From positions 4,154,501 through 4,218,500 of the forward strand of contig JAKNDB010000068.1 in NCBI GenBank assembly GCA_024305405.1: a DNA stretch of 64,000 nt, in the 5' to 3' direction. Below, one piece after another: positions 24,973 through 39,224 of the stretch. Numbering within the stretch: position 1 is the first letter of the stretch; the number at the start of each line of letters is the position of its first letter. Position numbers and translations under genes: made by a program. The notes below the pieces were generated by a model. It saw only the letters and a program-made list of their open reading frames with translations. It did no database searches and had not been told where the DNA came from. Source of the DNA: Dirofilaria immitis. Its lineage: Eukaryota; Nematoda; Chromadorea; Rhabditida; Onchocercidae.

Positions 24973-27900
24973 GCAATCATATCAATTTGAAATTAAGACT
25001 GATAATTTTATCAAATATATATAGTAATTCATTTATCTCATTCAATCGAAATATCTCATTAGAAGATTTTCGAACATTTTTATTTTCAGTGAAAGTTGCA
25101 TTAGATAAATATAGATATAATATACAGAATGCATAGTTTTTTTTTTTAGCTAAGCTAAGAAATATTGGTATAAAAAGATTAATTTTATCAATGATAACAT
25201 TTAGGATATATATGTATGATAATCGTTATCGATACAGTAATGTTTAATATTAGCAATAAAGATTAATTAATTTAGTATATCGATGATTTTCCTCAAAAAA
25301 TATTTGAACTAAAAGTTGAGATAATACAGCAACAGTTAAAACTATTAAAAGTAGCAAATGACGGGAGAGAAAAAAAAATTGATCGTTTCAAATCAAAAAT
25401 ATTTCAAATATTTGTATTTCGAAAAGAAAAAAAAAAACGAATACTTTTAAAAATGAAATTTTTTAAAATAGGCGCCGATAAATATATTAAAAAAAGCAAA
25501 AAAGAACGAAAAATCTTCATGCATTAGAGATTTTCTTTTTATTTTTTTATTGTTATTTCTATTTTTATCTTTTTAGCGGAAAAGATAATGGCACTTTTAA
25601 ATTACAAAAAAGAAAAAAAGGAAGAAAGGATCAAGGAAACTTGAAGAGATTGAGAAAAGAAATTAAGAAAAATAAACAAAATATCTAAATGAATGTTAGA
25701 TTAATTTGATAGAAATTTTTAACAATAATACATTTCACTTTATTGTTTCATAAAAAAAAATGAATAAATAAGCCCTTCTCGAAGAAAATCAATACTGCCG
25801 AAATCAGATATGATCAATGAATTAAAAAATCAATTAAACAATCAATTTCAATTTCAATAATTTACTAAATCAATTTCAATATAAATTAAAAAGAAGGAAT
25901 GTCTTTGAAATTTTCATCTAATTCTTTTGACCCATAAAATTTAATAATACTAGTTTAACTTACAATTTCAATTTAAAAAAAAAGAAACGAATTTGTATTT
26001 GATTTATTGACACTTAAAATAATACCCAAAAGTAAATACAAGAGAAGAGCAAGCTTAAAAGAATAAATTCACAGAAATTGCATTTGTTAATGTGAATCTA
26101 AAGAAAATCCTAAATAAATCAATTTTAGAAATAGTGTGAATTAAAACCGGAATAAATAAGCCAGATGAAACGATCTTAACCTTAAAAATATTTATAAAAT
26201 ATTAAACAACAAAATAGAACATTTCAAAAAAATTGAAATTTAAAAAACTTATGAGAAATCTGAAACTTGATTTTATAAATCACCACAATTTTATTTTTTA
26301 TTTAGTACTATTAAATCACTTAAGAGCAATGATATTAAAATGTTAATCAATAATTGCAAATTTAATCGCTGCTAAGTTTAAATATGTTAATTTGAAAAAT
26401 TTTTTTCCCGAAAGCCATAAAATCAATTTTTTATTTGATTAATAAAAAGTTTTCCTCAAATATTTTCAAACTGACAGCAGTATCAAATTGATACGTTCAA
26501 TAAAAATTTATTGATGAATCAGATGAAAACAAAAAAAAAGAATATATTTCAAAAATATACAGCCAAATTGTTTTCTTATTTATCGAAGCTTGTATTGATT
26601 ATACTAATCAGCTATGATTTATTAAAATTTCAATAAAACAGGAAAATGGAACATATTTTACTTATATCATATCATAATTTCTCGATGATGAACTTAGGAT
26701 TGCAAATTTCTACCACAATGAATGATTATAATTGCAATCAGTGATAGTTGTCTTCATCATAAAATATGATTAATTGATTGCTTTCATATTGATTTATTAC
26801 TTTGAAACAAACAAAGAAGAGTAAAAGATGTGAAGAATTAATAAAACAAATATAGGGAAAAGAATGACAAACAATTGCACAATTTTAGAGACCATTCAAC
26901 TAAATCATCTCGAGAATGATAAGAATTTCAATGAGCAAAAATTTGTCAAAATGGATTCAAACACAAAGCATCAATGATACCATTTCATTTCATGGTTCTA
27001 TTATCACTTTATAAGACAACGATTAAATCACATTCCAAGCAATGTTCTTTCGTTTTATTTCGAACTTTCAAAGGTATATATTTAGTAAAATACAAAACCA
27101 TAATAATATTATAGTTGTAAACAAGATGAACAAGTTTCGATGATAACTGGTTATAATCATTGTATCAAGAAATCAATTACGTTAATTTAGCTTCTTTTCT
27201 GAATATCAAAATATATTGCTTTATTGTGGGTAACTAGTGAAGCGGAAAAATTTTTGCCAAATGTTAACATTATATTATGATGATAACGAAAGATGTAACG
27301 GTACAACAATTCATTATATTAATTAAAGAAAAATGAATTATCATCATCTTCCCATTCATAATTTATGCCATCATTTTCATAATTTATCAGACAGGATATA
27401 TCAAAATTTGAAAGAGATTGGTTTCGATCATCGAATTCATTCTTTTCTAATAAAAAGTTTTTTTTTTATAGAAAGTCAACTTATTAGAAATTAAGATAAT
27501 TCATACATTTTTGAATATTTAAATTTAATTTATCTTTTGAAGGCAACAATAATTGTAAATGAAAAATTGTAAAAAGGAACAATTCCTTTCATTCATTTTT
27601 TTCTTATGAAAATAAAAATTAAATTTAAATATTTTTATTTTGCTATTTGAGAAAATAGTCATAAATCCTTCTAATACTTTTTTGATATAATTTGTGATCA
27701 TTTGCAAAAAGAAAAGTAAAAGATTTTAGCATAAAGTTTTAAAATGCTCAAAATTTCAGTTTAAAAATTTCTTTTATTTTTCAGGCTTTCTTTTGATTGG
27801 CTAATTCATTCGTCGATCTCTCTATTTTATGAATAATAAAAAACTTATGAAGTTGACAAAAACTCCAAAAAAAATTTGTTTTTTCTTTTTGCTATTTAAA

Positions 27901-28813
27901 AATGATTTTCTTTGCTTTTAAAAAGATAAGATTAGAGGATAATAATAAATGATAAGAAAGAGAACAAGCAAATGATAACTGATAATTGAAACCTGTTCAA
28001 ATATCTTCAACTATTCTTAGATTGCAATGTACACATACATATATTAAACAAACAATATGTAATGCTGAATATTTATACAGACATAGATGTTTGTTTATAA
28101 AATATACAATCATGTTATTTCTATATTTTGTGATGAAGAATATGGTAAGAAGAAGAAGAAGAAGAAGGAGAAATAAGAAGGAATGATTGAAATGAATGAA
28201 AAGAAAGAATTGAAATAAAATATCTGCTAAAAATGTTCTTCTTGATGGAAAATATGAATCAGGAGCATTTCTATTAGTTTCTTTGCTAATTTTCTTTAAT
28301 TCATTTTTTATGATTTTTGAATTCGATACATTTAAAATGAAATAATCTGATGAAGGTTATTCATTTTAATTATCCAAACATCTGAAGTTTATAGAAGTTA
28401 TATGAAATTTATAGAAATTTCATGTTATTGATGAGAAAATGTTGAAGATTCTGAATGGAAAAATATGATGAATTAGAAGCACATTCTTTAACAGATTCAT
28501 GCTAATAATATTTCATCCTCTATTTCCGATATTATGTAATTTCTACTCATTATCCATACAATGTGATACAAAATTATATTTTCAATATTCGCATGACCTA
28601 TGAACTAATTAGTTTCCTTCCCAAAGACAAGGAACATTTAATCAAAAATGAATAAGCAAATATGCCATTCAAATACGATATAATATTGATGTTAAATTAT
28701 TTTAATAAAAATGAAATATTGATCTAATTTTTGTTTTGCTTTTTTCCAATACATTAGATAGACATTGATTAAATTATCAACTTTAGATCTTAGAAATGAG
28801 AGAGAAAAAAGGA

Positions 28814-28867
28814 AAAATAATAGCATTCATCATCAGAGATAAAATAATAGCATTCATCATCAGAGAT
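28814..28867. repeat. Perfect 27-bp tandem duplication
   Basis: Two identical adjacent copies of AAAATAATAGCATTCATCAT plus CAGAGAT. Confidence 0.9.
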
Positions 28868-29516
28868 AATTTTAGTGATGTTCAAAAGTTATCAGAATAC
28901 CCACTAATAACATTCTTAAACTTCATATGTTAAACTTGTTTTATCAAATTAATAGACGAAAAAGAAAACAATGATTTAGAAAAAATTTAAAAATCTTTTA
29001 TCATGTAATGCAAATTTTTCACTATAATAAAGAATAATAATAATAATAATAATAGTGATAATGCAAAATGTTAATTTACTTTTGATTACTTAAAACATTA
29101 GATTTTGATTTCACACAATGATATAAAGAAAATGAAACTGAAAATTTAGTGATAATAGATAATCATCCATTGAATGTCTCATTGGGTAAGTAAAATTTTT
29201 TTATGAAATATTTATACTATATTTGTATAGATTAAGTTTAATGATAAATGATATTATTCATTGAAATGATTATCAATGAATAAAATTATACTTTCAATTA
29301 ATTATTCGATTAATTTTTCAATAAAAAATTTATGATAAGAACAAATTTTTAATTTCTCAAAAATAAATATAAATGCAGAGAAACGAAATAATTATGCGTT
29401 TATTTAATTTATCAAAATTAGTACATGACACCGATTTTTTTTTCTTTTTACAATAACTACTGGTTTTATTAATATTTTGAATTTGTTCATTCATTCGTTG
29501 AAAATAAAAAATATAT

Positions 29517-29702
29517 CGAATGTGAAAAGGACGATAAGAATGATGGAAAAGAATGATGATTTCTTTTATTATTAACTATTATCAATCTGAAAAGGACGAT
29601 AAGAATGATAAAAGAGAATGATGATTTCCATTATTATTAATTATTATCAATGTGAAAAGGACGATAAGAATGATGATTTCTATTATTATTAACTATTATC
29701 AA
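29517..29702. repeat. Tandem repeat, three copies of about 60 bp
   Basis: GAAAAGGACGATAAGAATGA begins each copy, and TTATTATTAACTATTATCA (or a close form) ends it. The third copy is shorter. Confidence 0.85.
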
Positions 29703-30029
29703 AAGCAAAAAAGAAAAATTTTGAAAAAATTTTTTAACTTAATTTTAAAATGACAAATTTTGATATTAAATATTTATTTTAAATGCATTTCTGCAATTCA
29801 TATTTTTAGATTATATTTTAAATAACTATAATCTTTAAATAATTAATTAATAATTATTTATTTCATATTATTCATTATCTATTTATATCAATTGAAAGAA
29901 AAATTTACAAACTTTACTCAATAATTAAAGTAAGAAAAAAATTTCATTCATGAAAAGAAGCGTAGTGTAATTTATAGGTTAATAAAAATTTAAAGAGTGC
30001 CAATTAAGATTAATTAAACGAAAAATTAC

Positions 30030-30360
30030 TTGATCGAAAAAATGCGCAAGATTCACCCCTACCGATATTTACTATTTATTCAATGATAAACGAATCTATG
30101 ATTCATGACTGTATAGTTTTAGGAGTCTGGTAGATAAAATTCTCTCGTCATATTGTCTTATTTTTCATGCTCCATCATTCTCGCATCATATCCTTCGAAA
30201 CTCTCGATCAGTGATAGAATTCGATACAGCATAAAAGCCCAACTACTATTATTGTCCTTCCTTGTCGTATTCGTCTTCTTCACAACAACAATCAGCAAAT
30301 CAATTGATTTTGCGGTACACATAGTTCAATCGCAAAATCAAACGATGAAATAACGACTTA
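30030..30360. other. Higher-complexity island in the gene desert, function unknown
   Basis: Base composition here is visibly less A+T-rich than around it. One plus-strand frame is open from 30139 to 30353 and contains a hydrophobic run (LLLLSFLVVFVFF), but it has no ATG near its start and I cannot join it to another exon. It could be an unrecognised exon, a regulatory element or a non-coding RNA. I assign no function. Confidence 0.3.
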
Positions 30361-30418
30361 TTTGTCAATGCGCAAAAGATTTTATCAATTGATAAAAGAT
30401 CTAATAAATAATACATTT

Positions 30419-30437
30419 ATATATATATATATATATA
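30419..30437. repeat. (TA)n microsatellite
   Basis: An uninterrupted TA dinucleotide run of about 19 bases. Confidence 0.85.
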
Positions 30438-30649
30438 CTAACATGTCACCAATTGCTGAATGATATAAACAATGATAATATACTATTGAGCGATCGCGCA
30501 AATTAAGGTTGACAATTCAATGGTTTGGCTATATGGCCTTGGGATCATCTTATTGTAACATATGAATGATTTTCAACAAGAATCTTCGTTCATCAAACGA
30601 ACTCATTCGACGAATAAGTAAGATTTGGTTTGTAAAATGACAAATAATA

Positions 30650-30811
30650 ATGATAAGTAATATATATATTAAATATATATTAATTTAATTATATGATTAA
30701 CTTATTTAGTGATAAAAATTATTTGATTAAATGATAAGTATTATATATTAAATATACATTAATTTAATTTAAATGATTAACTTATTTAGTGATAAAAATT
30801 ATTTGATTAAA
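30650..30811. repeat. Tandem duplication, 81-bp unit
   Basis: Two adjacent copies begin ATGATAAGTA and end ATTATTTGATTAA, with a few substitutions between them. Confidence 0.85.
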
Positions 30812-32133
30812 TTTAGAAAAAAAGTGAGATTTTGAAAATTTTTTTAAATTAATGTAGTTGAATTCTCATATTAAGCGTGTTTTATCTTTTTCTCTTAATT
30901 TTTTTACGCCTCATATTTCTAATTATTTTAATTTTTCACTAATAAGAATATATTTTTATTTGGATAATAAAAATTTTAATCTTATCTTTTTTTTCTAAAA
31001 GAAAATTTGGTATTTTTCAGTGAGATAAACAAAATATCAAGAATAATATTAGAGAGAGCAAAGTTCCAATTTTTAGTGAAATTAGAAATTTTATATTCCA
31101 TTCTTTAAAATCCTTTCATTTTAGATATGATTATAGATTCTGAGAATCTCAAATTTCGGATTCTTAGAATCTCAAGTTTTAATTGTTAGAGATACATTCG
31201 ATAAATTCATCAATGATCCAATAAAGTAGGAGATCAAACTTTGGAAAATAATGAAGAAGAAGATTAGAAGCTTATCTAAACGGTGATAATCAAAAAAATT
31301 ATCTTATTGTTATATGATCTGAATGATAACTTTCTAAGGAATCGACTGTGAAAAAAGAATGGGATGACCGTCTGCGGATATTTCAATGAATAATTAATTC
31401 ATGGATCGTTAAATATTTCCGGATTCTTCGCTTGCTTTAAATTAATATGTATTGACACTGTTCTCTTATAGATGTGCATATGATTTCATTTCGTTATTAC
31501 TAGTCAAGAAAATGGATTCTTTCTTAGGTTGTTTGCTATCGTAGAATCATCTGTTAAATAAGCGAATGGATTCTTACACGTAATCTGTTACTAGAATCTA
31601 TAGAGAAATTAATTCTGTTTGCAGTTATTTCAAAGAATAATTTGTTCGCATTTTATTTATAAAAAGCTGATCGATTTCTATTTTCCTTCATATTCCTTCA
31701 TATAAAGCAATCTTCTCGAGATTCCAATAAACTACATCCTTCTAAAGGTAAATCGAGGATTCTAAATTAAACTCAACAAATATAGCTTCGAGCAATTTAA
31801 TAGATTTCACTAGCTTTTTTGCCTTTTGAAATATTGTGACAATAAGCCGAACTGTACAAGGATATTTGTAATTCATATAATTATACGATATTCAACGAAT
31901 AATGAATAATGAAATAATATAAAATCTTATTGAAACGATAACAAAAATTAATAAAATAATTTCACAATCAATTCTCGCCTTTATATTCTAATTGTAATAT
32001 TTTAAGTTTTCTATACCTGAAAATTATCAATAATAATTCTAATTTCTGTAAAACATTTACTTGAAATATTTGGATTATTTTTCTTTTTTCAATCTTTGAA
32101 TTACTTAACTGTCATAGCCACAGTGATCTAAAA

Positions 32134-32335
32134 CAGAATCTTAAATCATATTGAACGATTCCTAAATTCCATTGAACAAATCCTAAATTTCATTGAACAG
32201 AATCTTAAATTCTATTGAACGGAATCCTTAATTTCATAGAATGAATCCTAAATTCAATTGAACGAATCCTAAATTCCACTGAACGAATCCTTAATTCTAA
32301 ATCACATTAAATGATTCCTAATTTAATTGAATTTT
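32134..32335. repeat. Minisatellite, about 20-22 bp unit, roughly nine copies
   Basis: Variants of GAATCCTAAATTCCATTGAAC follow one another with small length changes. The flanks are AT-rich. Confidence 0.85.
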
Positions 32336-32654
32336 AAATTTAATGAAACCAATTAATAAGTAATTTCACTACCAAATATTCTTAAATCTAATTCCATCTA
32401 CCTTTCCATACTTAGAAATTATTTCGAAATATTTCCAATTTATTCATCAGAATTGATAATTATTTCTCAATTTTAGTCGATCAATAATAAAGCTATTCCG
32501 AATGATAAAATTTTTGCTATCGTCGGATATAATTGTTGAAATGGATTTCTGAAAGAATACATCTCATAAATAATATTAATATACTTCATGTAATTTTTAT
32601 TTTTAATGCCTAAATTATGACAACAACATAAAAGCAGAGAATATCTACGTAAAG

Positions 32655-32748
32655 AATTTACCTCACGTCAAAATATAACATTCCCTTTGTTTATTTTTAT
32701 TATAATTATAAAAAGAAGCAAACGTGACATTTTGACGTGAGGTAAATT
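32655..32748. mobile_element. Perfect 20-bp inverted repeat around a 54-bp spacer (possible MITE remnant)
   Basis: AATTTACCTCACGTCAAAAT at 32655-32674 is exactly reverse-complemented at 32729-32748. Similarity continues imperfectly outward on both sides (ATATCTACGTAAAG against GATATTTGTGCAG). The arms are less A+T-rich than the surroundings, so chance pairing is unlikely. No coding sequence. Confidence 0.55.
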
Positions 32749-34007
32749 TCTGCACAAATATCTATCTTGGACTATCGTTCGTTCTTATAAACTTTGGCTT
32801 AGAAAAATACCATATGTGAAAGTTATATGGGATTAATAAAGAAGTGCAATAATTTGCAAGTTCAATTCTGTACTGATTGTTTGATTAGAAAAGTGATACT
32901 GTGATAAGAATAAAAAGAAGAAAGGAATGATAATATATGAAAGATAAGGAAAATAAATCGATTCTGTTCGATGAAAATTAGGCCGATATTATTATGCAAA
33001 TGTAATGTAAACAAATATATGCAAGAATACATTAGAAAAAAAAATGAGCGTTCAAATGAGGCGCTTTTTTTTCTAAAAGTATTGTTAGTTTTTATTTATT
33101 TTAAAAAATGCCACGCTAAAATGATAAATAAAAAGAAAGAAGAAAAATCATTGCTCAATCGATCCTTCAATAAACACAAATTTGATAATATATCGTTTTT
33201 TTGATTTGATTCGAAAAAGAAAAAAACTTAACATTTCTTCCTTTCTTTTTCTTTTCTTTTTTTTATTTAGCATATTTGCCATATAAATTTATTTTATTTC
33301 TAATAATTAAATCTAATTTAATTATTGATATGATAATAAATTATTTGATAATATTAGTTATCAGTTTCTTTATTATTTTTGATAATTTAATCATATTTTC
33401 TTACGTATAATTGTTACGCTATCAATGTGAAAATTTAAAATGAAATGAATAAAAATCCATTTTTTTCCCAAATTCTGAATGACGTTCACGTATAAAAAGT
33501 CCCTTTAATAATTATGTAAACGTAACGACGATCATTTGAAAAAATTTGAGGTCGAAAATTAGAACATATGATGTAAAGCAGTTTTTTACTATCAAATATA
33601 TTTCATCAAATGAGTACCAGAAAAGATTTATAAAATTCATTGAAAAAAAAACCAATTGTTGCATCATTTGAAAAGTATAGCGGAGAATAAATAAGGATAA
33701 CTAAATTTGGTATGATGATATTTTTAAAAAGTTTTCATTTTTCCTTTTGAAACGAAAAGTATCTATCATATTTGATCCATTCATTCCTTCTAATAACATG
33801 TACATATATATATATATATGTATATATGCTACGGAAAATTGTTGAAATGAAATTTATAAAAATTTATTTTACAATAAAAGAAATTTATTCATATATTTGC
33901 ATGAATTTTTCAATATTCATAAATATGAAAAAGAAATTATATTTGCCTACGTGATAGATAAATAATTTTCAATATTTTCAACAATTTCAAAATTCACTAA
34001 ATTTCAG

Positions 34008-34102
34008 AAGCAATCAGTTAGCATAGTCAGAATTTGGGTAGTAATCAGTAAGCATAGTCAGAATTTGGGTAGTAATCAGTTAGAATAGTCAGAATTTGGG
34101 TA
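34008..34102. repeat. Tandem repeat, three copies of about 31-32 bp
   Basis: AGCATAGTCAGAATTTGGGT preceded by GTAATCAGT occurs three times, nearly identical. Confidence 0.9.
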
Positions 34103-35719
34103 AATTTTTGGGCAATTTCCATGAGGATAAAAGATAATTTGAAAAAGAGAGAAAAAATTAGATTCGATTTCATTTCGCTATTCGAATAGAACTTTATTTG
34201 ACACGAAATTTTCTTAAATAATTATCAAAATGGATATGAAGGATTACATTTGATGATATAAAAAATTTAAAATTTTTAAACGTTTTAAACTTATCAAAAT
34301 TTCAGAAGCAATTAGATATCATAGCCATAATTTAGCTAATTTTTTTTGAGAAATTTCTATAAAGAATAAAAGTCATCAATAATTCGAGAAAGGAAAAATT
34401 CGATTTCATTTCGCTATTCGAATGAAATTTTATTTAGCAACAAAATTTTACTAAATGATGTAAAAATGTGAAAACCTTGAAAAGTCGACTCTGGAAAGTA
34501 CACTTTGCATTACTACATTGTCGAAAAAAATTCATCACTATCATCTCTCTCTTACCAATTTTGTAACAGTAAAATATAAAATATAAAATCAAAATACTGA
34601 AAAATGAAATGATAGAAAAACGAAATGACAAACAAAAAAAAGCTTAAATGATTTTATATGTTGTTTGATATTTTCAGAAAATACAAAATGTTTTCATTTT
34701 GTAAAATTATTTTTGCACAATAAAATTCGAATTAGCATTTTCAAAATAAAAATAAATATAATTTGATATGACCGGGTTGATTGATTGTTTATCAGTACAT
34801 AATATACCATTAGTTATAAATACGAGAACATTTATGCATATGTCAAGAATCTGACAACTTCGAAATTACTGCAATGATAATCTAGAAATTTTGGCTCATA
34901 TCTATATCATTTTTCGGAGATAAAGTCTGATTCTGAAGAATAATAACTAAATTCTAATTCGTTAGATTCTCATTATGATCAGTTGGATTATTATGAGTAA
35001 TATTTGATAAGTTAGAAATTTCTATTCTTATATTTGAAAACTTTTTTTAGGTGAGATGTGCTATAAATTAGAAAAACCTTCTGCTACTTATTTATTAAAA
35101 AAACTCTTTTTTAACTTTAGAAGTCAAAAATTTCTTTTATCGATGGATCGAAGTTTTATTATGGCGAACTTTATAAATTCAAAATTTTCACTTATCTATG
35201 AATCATTTTTTTAATGAGTAATTTTATAAGTTAGAATCTTCTATTATCTATATATCAAATCTGTTTTTATGAGTTACTTTATAAATTAGAAAATTTCATT
35301 ACATTTTTTTAAACAAACCTTCCTTTTTGAACTGATAATCTAAAACCAATTCTTAAAATTTTGCTGATAACATCTATTGATAACATATAATTAGTTCCAA
35401 AAATTTGTTGAAAATGCCTATTGATAATCTATAATCAATTCCAAAACTTTGCTGGAAAATTTTTGTTAAAAAAGCGAAAAGAAAGAGACATTGAAATCAT
35501 TTGTATCATAAGAAGATGAAATAGAAACAAATAAAAAGACACGAGAATTGAATGAGAAAAGAGTATGAAAAGAAGAGAGGAAAAAAAGAAAGAAGGGAAT
35601 TTTATTCATGAAGATGAGAAGAATTCTAATAATTAGTTTGAATGTAATTTTACCCATGCAGACAGAGTAGCATCTAAACCATCGGAATGCATATACCTAT
35701 CCATCTACCCATCACCTAT

Positions 35720-35751
35720 CTACCTATCTATCTACCTGTATAGATAGGTAG
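35720..35751. repeat. Perfect hairpin, 11-bp stem, with CTAT/GATA motifs
   Basis: CTACCTATCTA at 35720-35730 pairs with TAGATAGGTAG at 35741-35751. The surroundings are a short (CTAT/CTAC)n run. Confidence 0.8.
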
Positions 35752-35860
35752 GAATGATAGCGTCAACAAAAAGAAATTGTGTGCATCTCATCAATGATTG
35801 CGTACATGTTCCGATAGACACTATCAATTAATTTAATGAATTTACAACCTTTTCAAGAGG

Positions 35861-36088
35861 TAACACTACTTATTAACTGTTACAGAGTTAGGAGTGCAGA
35901 TTATGGTGAAAACTTTAGAGGTCAAAGGATGAATAGTCTCTGCAAATTTTCGAAGATTCAAAAAGTTTTAAAAAACGAAGAAAATTTCTTATCTTTAATT
36001 TGTTTTGTATTTAATAATACTACTTATTAACTGTTACAGAATTGGGAGGGCAGATTACGGAGAAAACTTTAGAGGTCAAAGGATAGTC
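35861..36088. repeat. Direct duplication, about 75-80 bp, copies 150 bp apart
   Basis: ACTACTTATTAACTGTTACA, then a diverged middle, then AAAACTTTAGAGGTCAAAGG occurs at about 35866-35930 and about 36018-36083. Confidence 0.85.
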
Positions 36089-36611
36089 TTCGAAAAATTT
36101 GGAATCATATCCTTAATCCCTTTTCCGATATTTGTGCAAATATAACGATTTATCTTACTTAATTATGAGTCTCTAAGATAATTTAGAAATATTATAAAAT
36201 CATACACTCTTGCATATCTTAACCTGTCTTATTTATCCTCAATTTTTTAAGCAATCTGAAAACTATAGCTTTTCTTGAATAATTATAATTCCCTTAAAAG
36301 TTCAATTCACTTAGATATTGTTGAGTGGCAGAAATAATTATTACTGTGAAATGTATAGACGACAAATTATAAACTTTCAATTGAATTCGAATTTCAATTG
36401 CAAAAATTAATAATTGAAATAATTCAATCAAATAAAAAAGTAAAACGATTCAAATTTATCGTCGAATTATGAGAAAAATTACTACATGAAAGTTGTACAA
36501 GCATAATAAAAAAATAAAAATAAAAAAACTTTAAATGTCCTTGAAGAATTGCTTTTTGATAATAGAAAAATTTAGGATTCTTTTTCCATCCTTTTTTTTC
36601 ACTTCTCGAAA

Positions 36612-36649
36612 ATAAATTATAGCATTTTTACAAAAATGCTATAATTTAT
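36612..36649. repeat. Perfect hairpin, 18-bp stem, 2-nt loop
   Basis: ATAAATTATAGCATTTTT at 36612-36629 pairs exactly with 36632-36649. The loop is AC. Such long perfect hairpins can be miRNA-like or fold-back remnants; I see no known miRNA seed. Confidence 0.85.
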
Positions 36650-37499
36650 CACAATAAAATAAATTGTTTCACAAAATTATATAATATACTAATTTGCATT
36701 ATCATATCTTTTGAAATATTAATATAAAACGAAGTTCTAAGATAAAAATGATAAAAAAATTTGCAATTGTTATTTGATTATTTCAAATTCAAGTTTATTT
36801 TATGAGCATTGTTATTTGAAGTATGGAATAGAAGAGATCATACAAGAGATCAAAAATCTTATAGAATTATTATTAATAAAAATTTTTTAAAAATGAATTT
36901 TTTTCAAAAAAGTCAGAAATATTTAATACTTTAAATTTATTGATCTATTCCAATTAAAACTATTATAAAAATAAATCTTTAGCTTTAACAGAAAATAAAA
37001 TAATAAATGGAAATGATAAAAGATCAAATTATAAAATGATAATTCAATACGTCACAGATCTTTTATATGCGAAGATTATTCGGGAAAAATTATCTTAAGA
37101 AAAGATGCTACTAAGTTTCTTTTTCTCCTAACCTTTTCAATTCCTTTCCTTTTTGATCTTTGTTTACTTCTTAGTACAATTATAAAGTACCATTAATGGA
37201 AAATTCAGGTAATATTATTAAAATATCATTAATGCATAATTCATTCGCCATATTCTTTTTGAATGCAAAAGTTTTTCAAAGAAATATTGATCCAAACAAA
37301 GTAATTATTATTGGAGAAATTTTAACAATTCATATTTTAACTTTAGAAATATTTTTATTCGATTTCATTATTTCATTTTTAAATTATTCATTGAGAATGG
37401 AAAACAATTTGATTCTTCTCTATTATTGATTTGTTATTATCAACATTTTTTTTCTTACCATTTCGTTTCATTTTATTAGCCAATAATTTCGTCAAATAA

Positions 37500-37676
<177 letters not shown>

Positions 37677-38375
37677 ATAATTGTAAAAAGAGGTGAAAGC
37701 ATATATATGTGCATTTATTAATTTTATGTGACTTTTATGACACTTTGAAATGCAAGTTAAAAAATCAATTCCAAATAAATATTTTTGGGAATCATTGATC
37801 ATTCATGAATGATGCTAAATAATAAGATTATGTAATTAAAAAGTGAAATATGAAATTGTAAATATGGTGATGCCAATGATGGGTGATGATGATAATGATG
37901 ATGATGATGATGATCATTTTATTCGTTTCAAGAAATCATTGACTAAGTAGACTGATGAGGAAAAAAAGATGGAATTTTAAGTTTCTGGAAATTAAGTTCG
38001 AAAAGGTATAATTATTTAAAATAAGCTAATCGTTTTGATAATATCGTACAATCTTGAAACTATATGTATCAGAAATTCTCGCATATCTTCTTATGAGGAA
38101 AAGTTTCAAGCATTTATTATTAAAACATAATTTAATGATTAATTTACGATGCTTAACTGAAATATTGCTTCTATTCACTAATTACCAGTTTGCAATTCAG
38201 GTTAATTTAATTTTACGCTTAATGAACTTTATAAATGCAAATTATATATGTTTATATCGTATCCATCGATCTTTTCACATAATAAATCACGTTGATAGAA
38301 AGATGCATTCCTTTCTAATAGAAATTGTGCTAATAGCACCCTTTATTCTTGTTAATTCATTTTTATTATAAATGT

Positions 38376-38417
38376 TACGTACGTGAACTTACACAGTACG
38401 TACGTGAACTTACACAG
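38376..38417. repeat. Perfect 21-bp tandem duplication
   Basis: TACGTACGTGAACTTACACAG twice in a row. The unit starts with the palindrome ACGTACGT. Confidence 0.9.
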
Positions 38418-39200
38418 GATATCTAATGACAACGCGGAAAAGAATTTAATAGCCAACAAATAATAGAAAAAGTGCAAATTCATGCATCCATTTCACGTGA
38501 TGAAACACGTCAATAAACATTTCTTCCTAATTATGCTAGTAATATTTTTCATTTGAAAGAATGAATGTATTTCCATAGCTTAAAACCACGTACGTATAAT
38601 TAAAATTAAATAACATATAAAGAGAACGATTTAATATTGGGAAAAGATTAATGAAAAACAAGTTCCAGTTGTTTGAGATCAAGAAGAAGTGATGAATTCG
38701 ATTTAAATAGCGGAACAAGATCAATTCATCTCAGCGATATTATTCCATTCCATACTCTTGACAATACGCGACTAGAAGAAATACATATATATGTATATAT
38801 GCCACAGCTGGTTATCGGTCACCGAAAACATCGAACAACAAGAAATTTAAATTGACAAATAAAAATTTGTATGAATGAGGCAAGCAAAATTAAAAAATGA
38901 TTACTGATTATTGAATTAGTAAATGTTATTGTTAAAGAAACAATATGACAGAATACAGAAGCATTAATTTTTAGCTAATAATGTATTTTATTGAAGTTAG
39001 CTATTTTGATGTATAAATTTATCTATGTCAATAATTATAATACATTGTTTTAGCAATATGAGTCTAATTAAACCTCCTATGATAATGATTTTTCGGTAAT
39101 TTTAATTATTGAATTATTATTATTATTTTTACTTCTTCAACTTCTTCATTACACTATAATTTGATAAATTGTAAAAGAAAAAGCAAAGGTATATGTGTTT

Positions 39201-39224
39201 AATTAATTAATTAATTAATTAATT
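39201..39224. repeat. (AATT)6 microsatellite
   Basis: Six perfect AATT units. Confidence 0.9.

Noticed and set aside
18765..28186. Several 60-75 codon frames in the desert
   Set aside because: They have A+T-driven composition (Lys, Asn, Ile, Phe), no family resemblance and no exon context.
30153..30353. Small protein with a hydrophobic run
   Set aside because: The frame opens at TTG rather than ATG and has no supported partner exon, so I kept it only as an island of interest.
38054..38371. Hydrophobic plus-strand frame of about 100 codons
   Set aside because: It begins at a non-ATG codon and has AT-driven Leu/Ile/Asn composition, with no domain or splice signals that fit.
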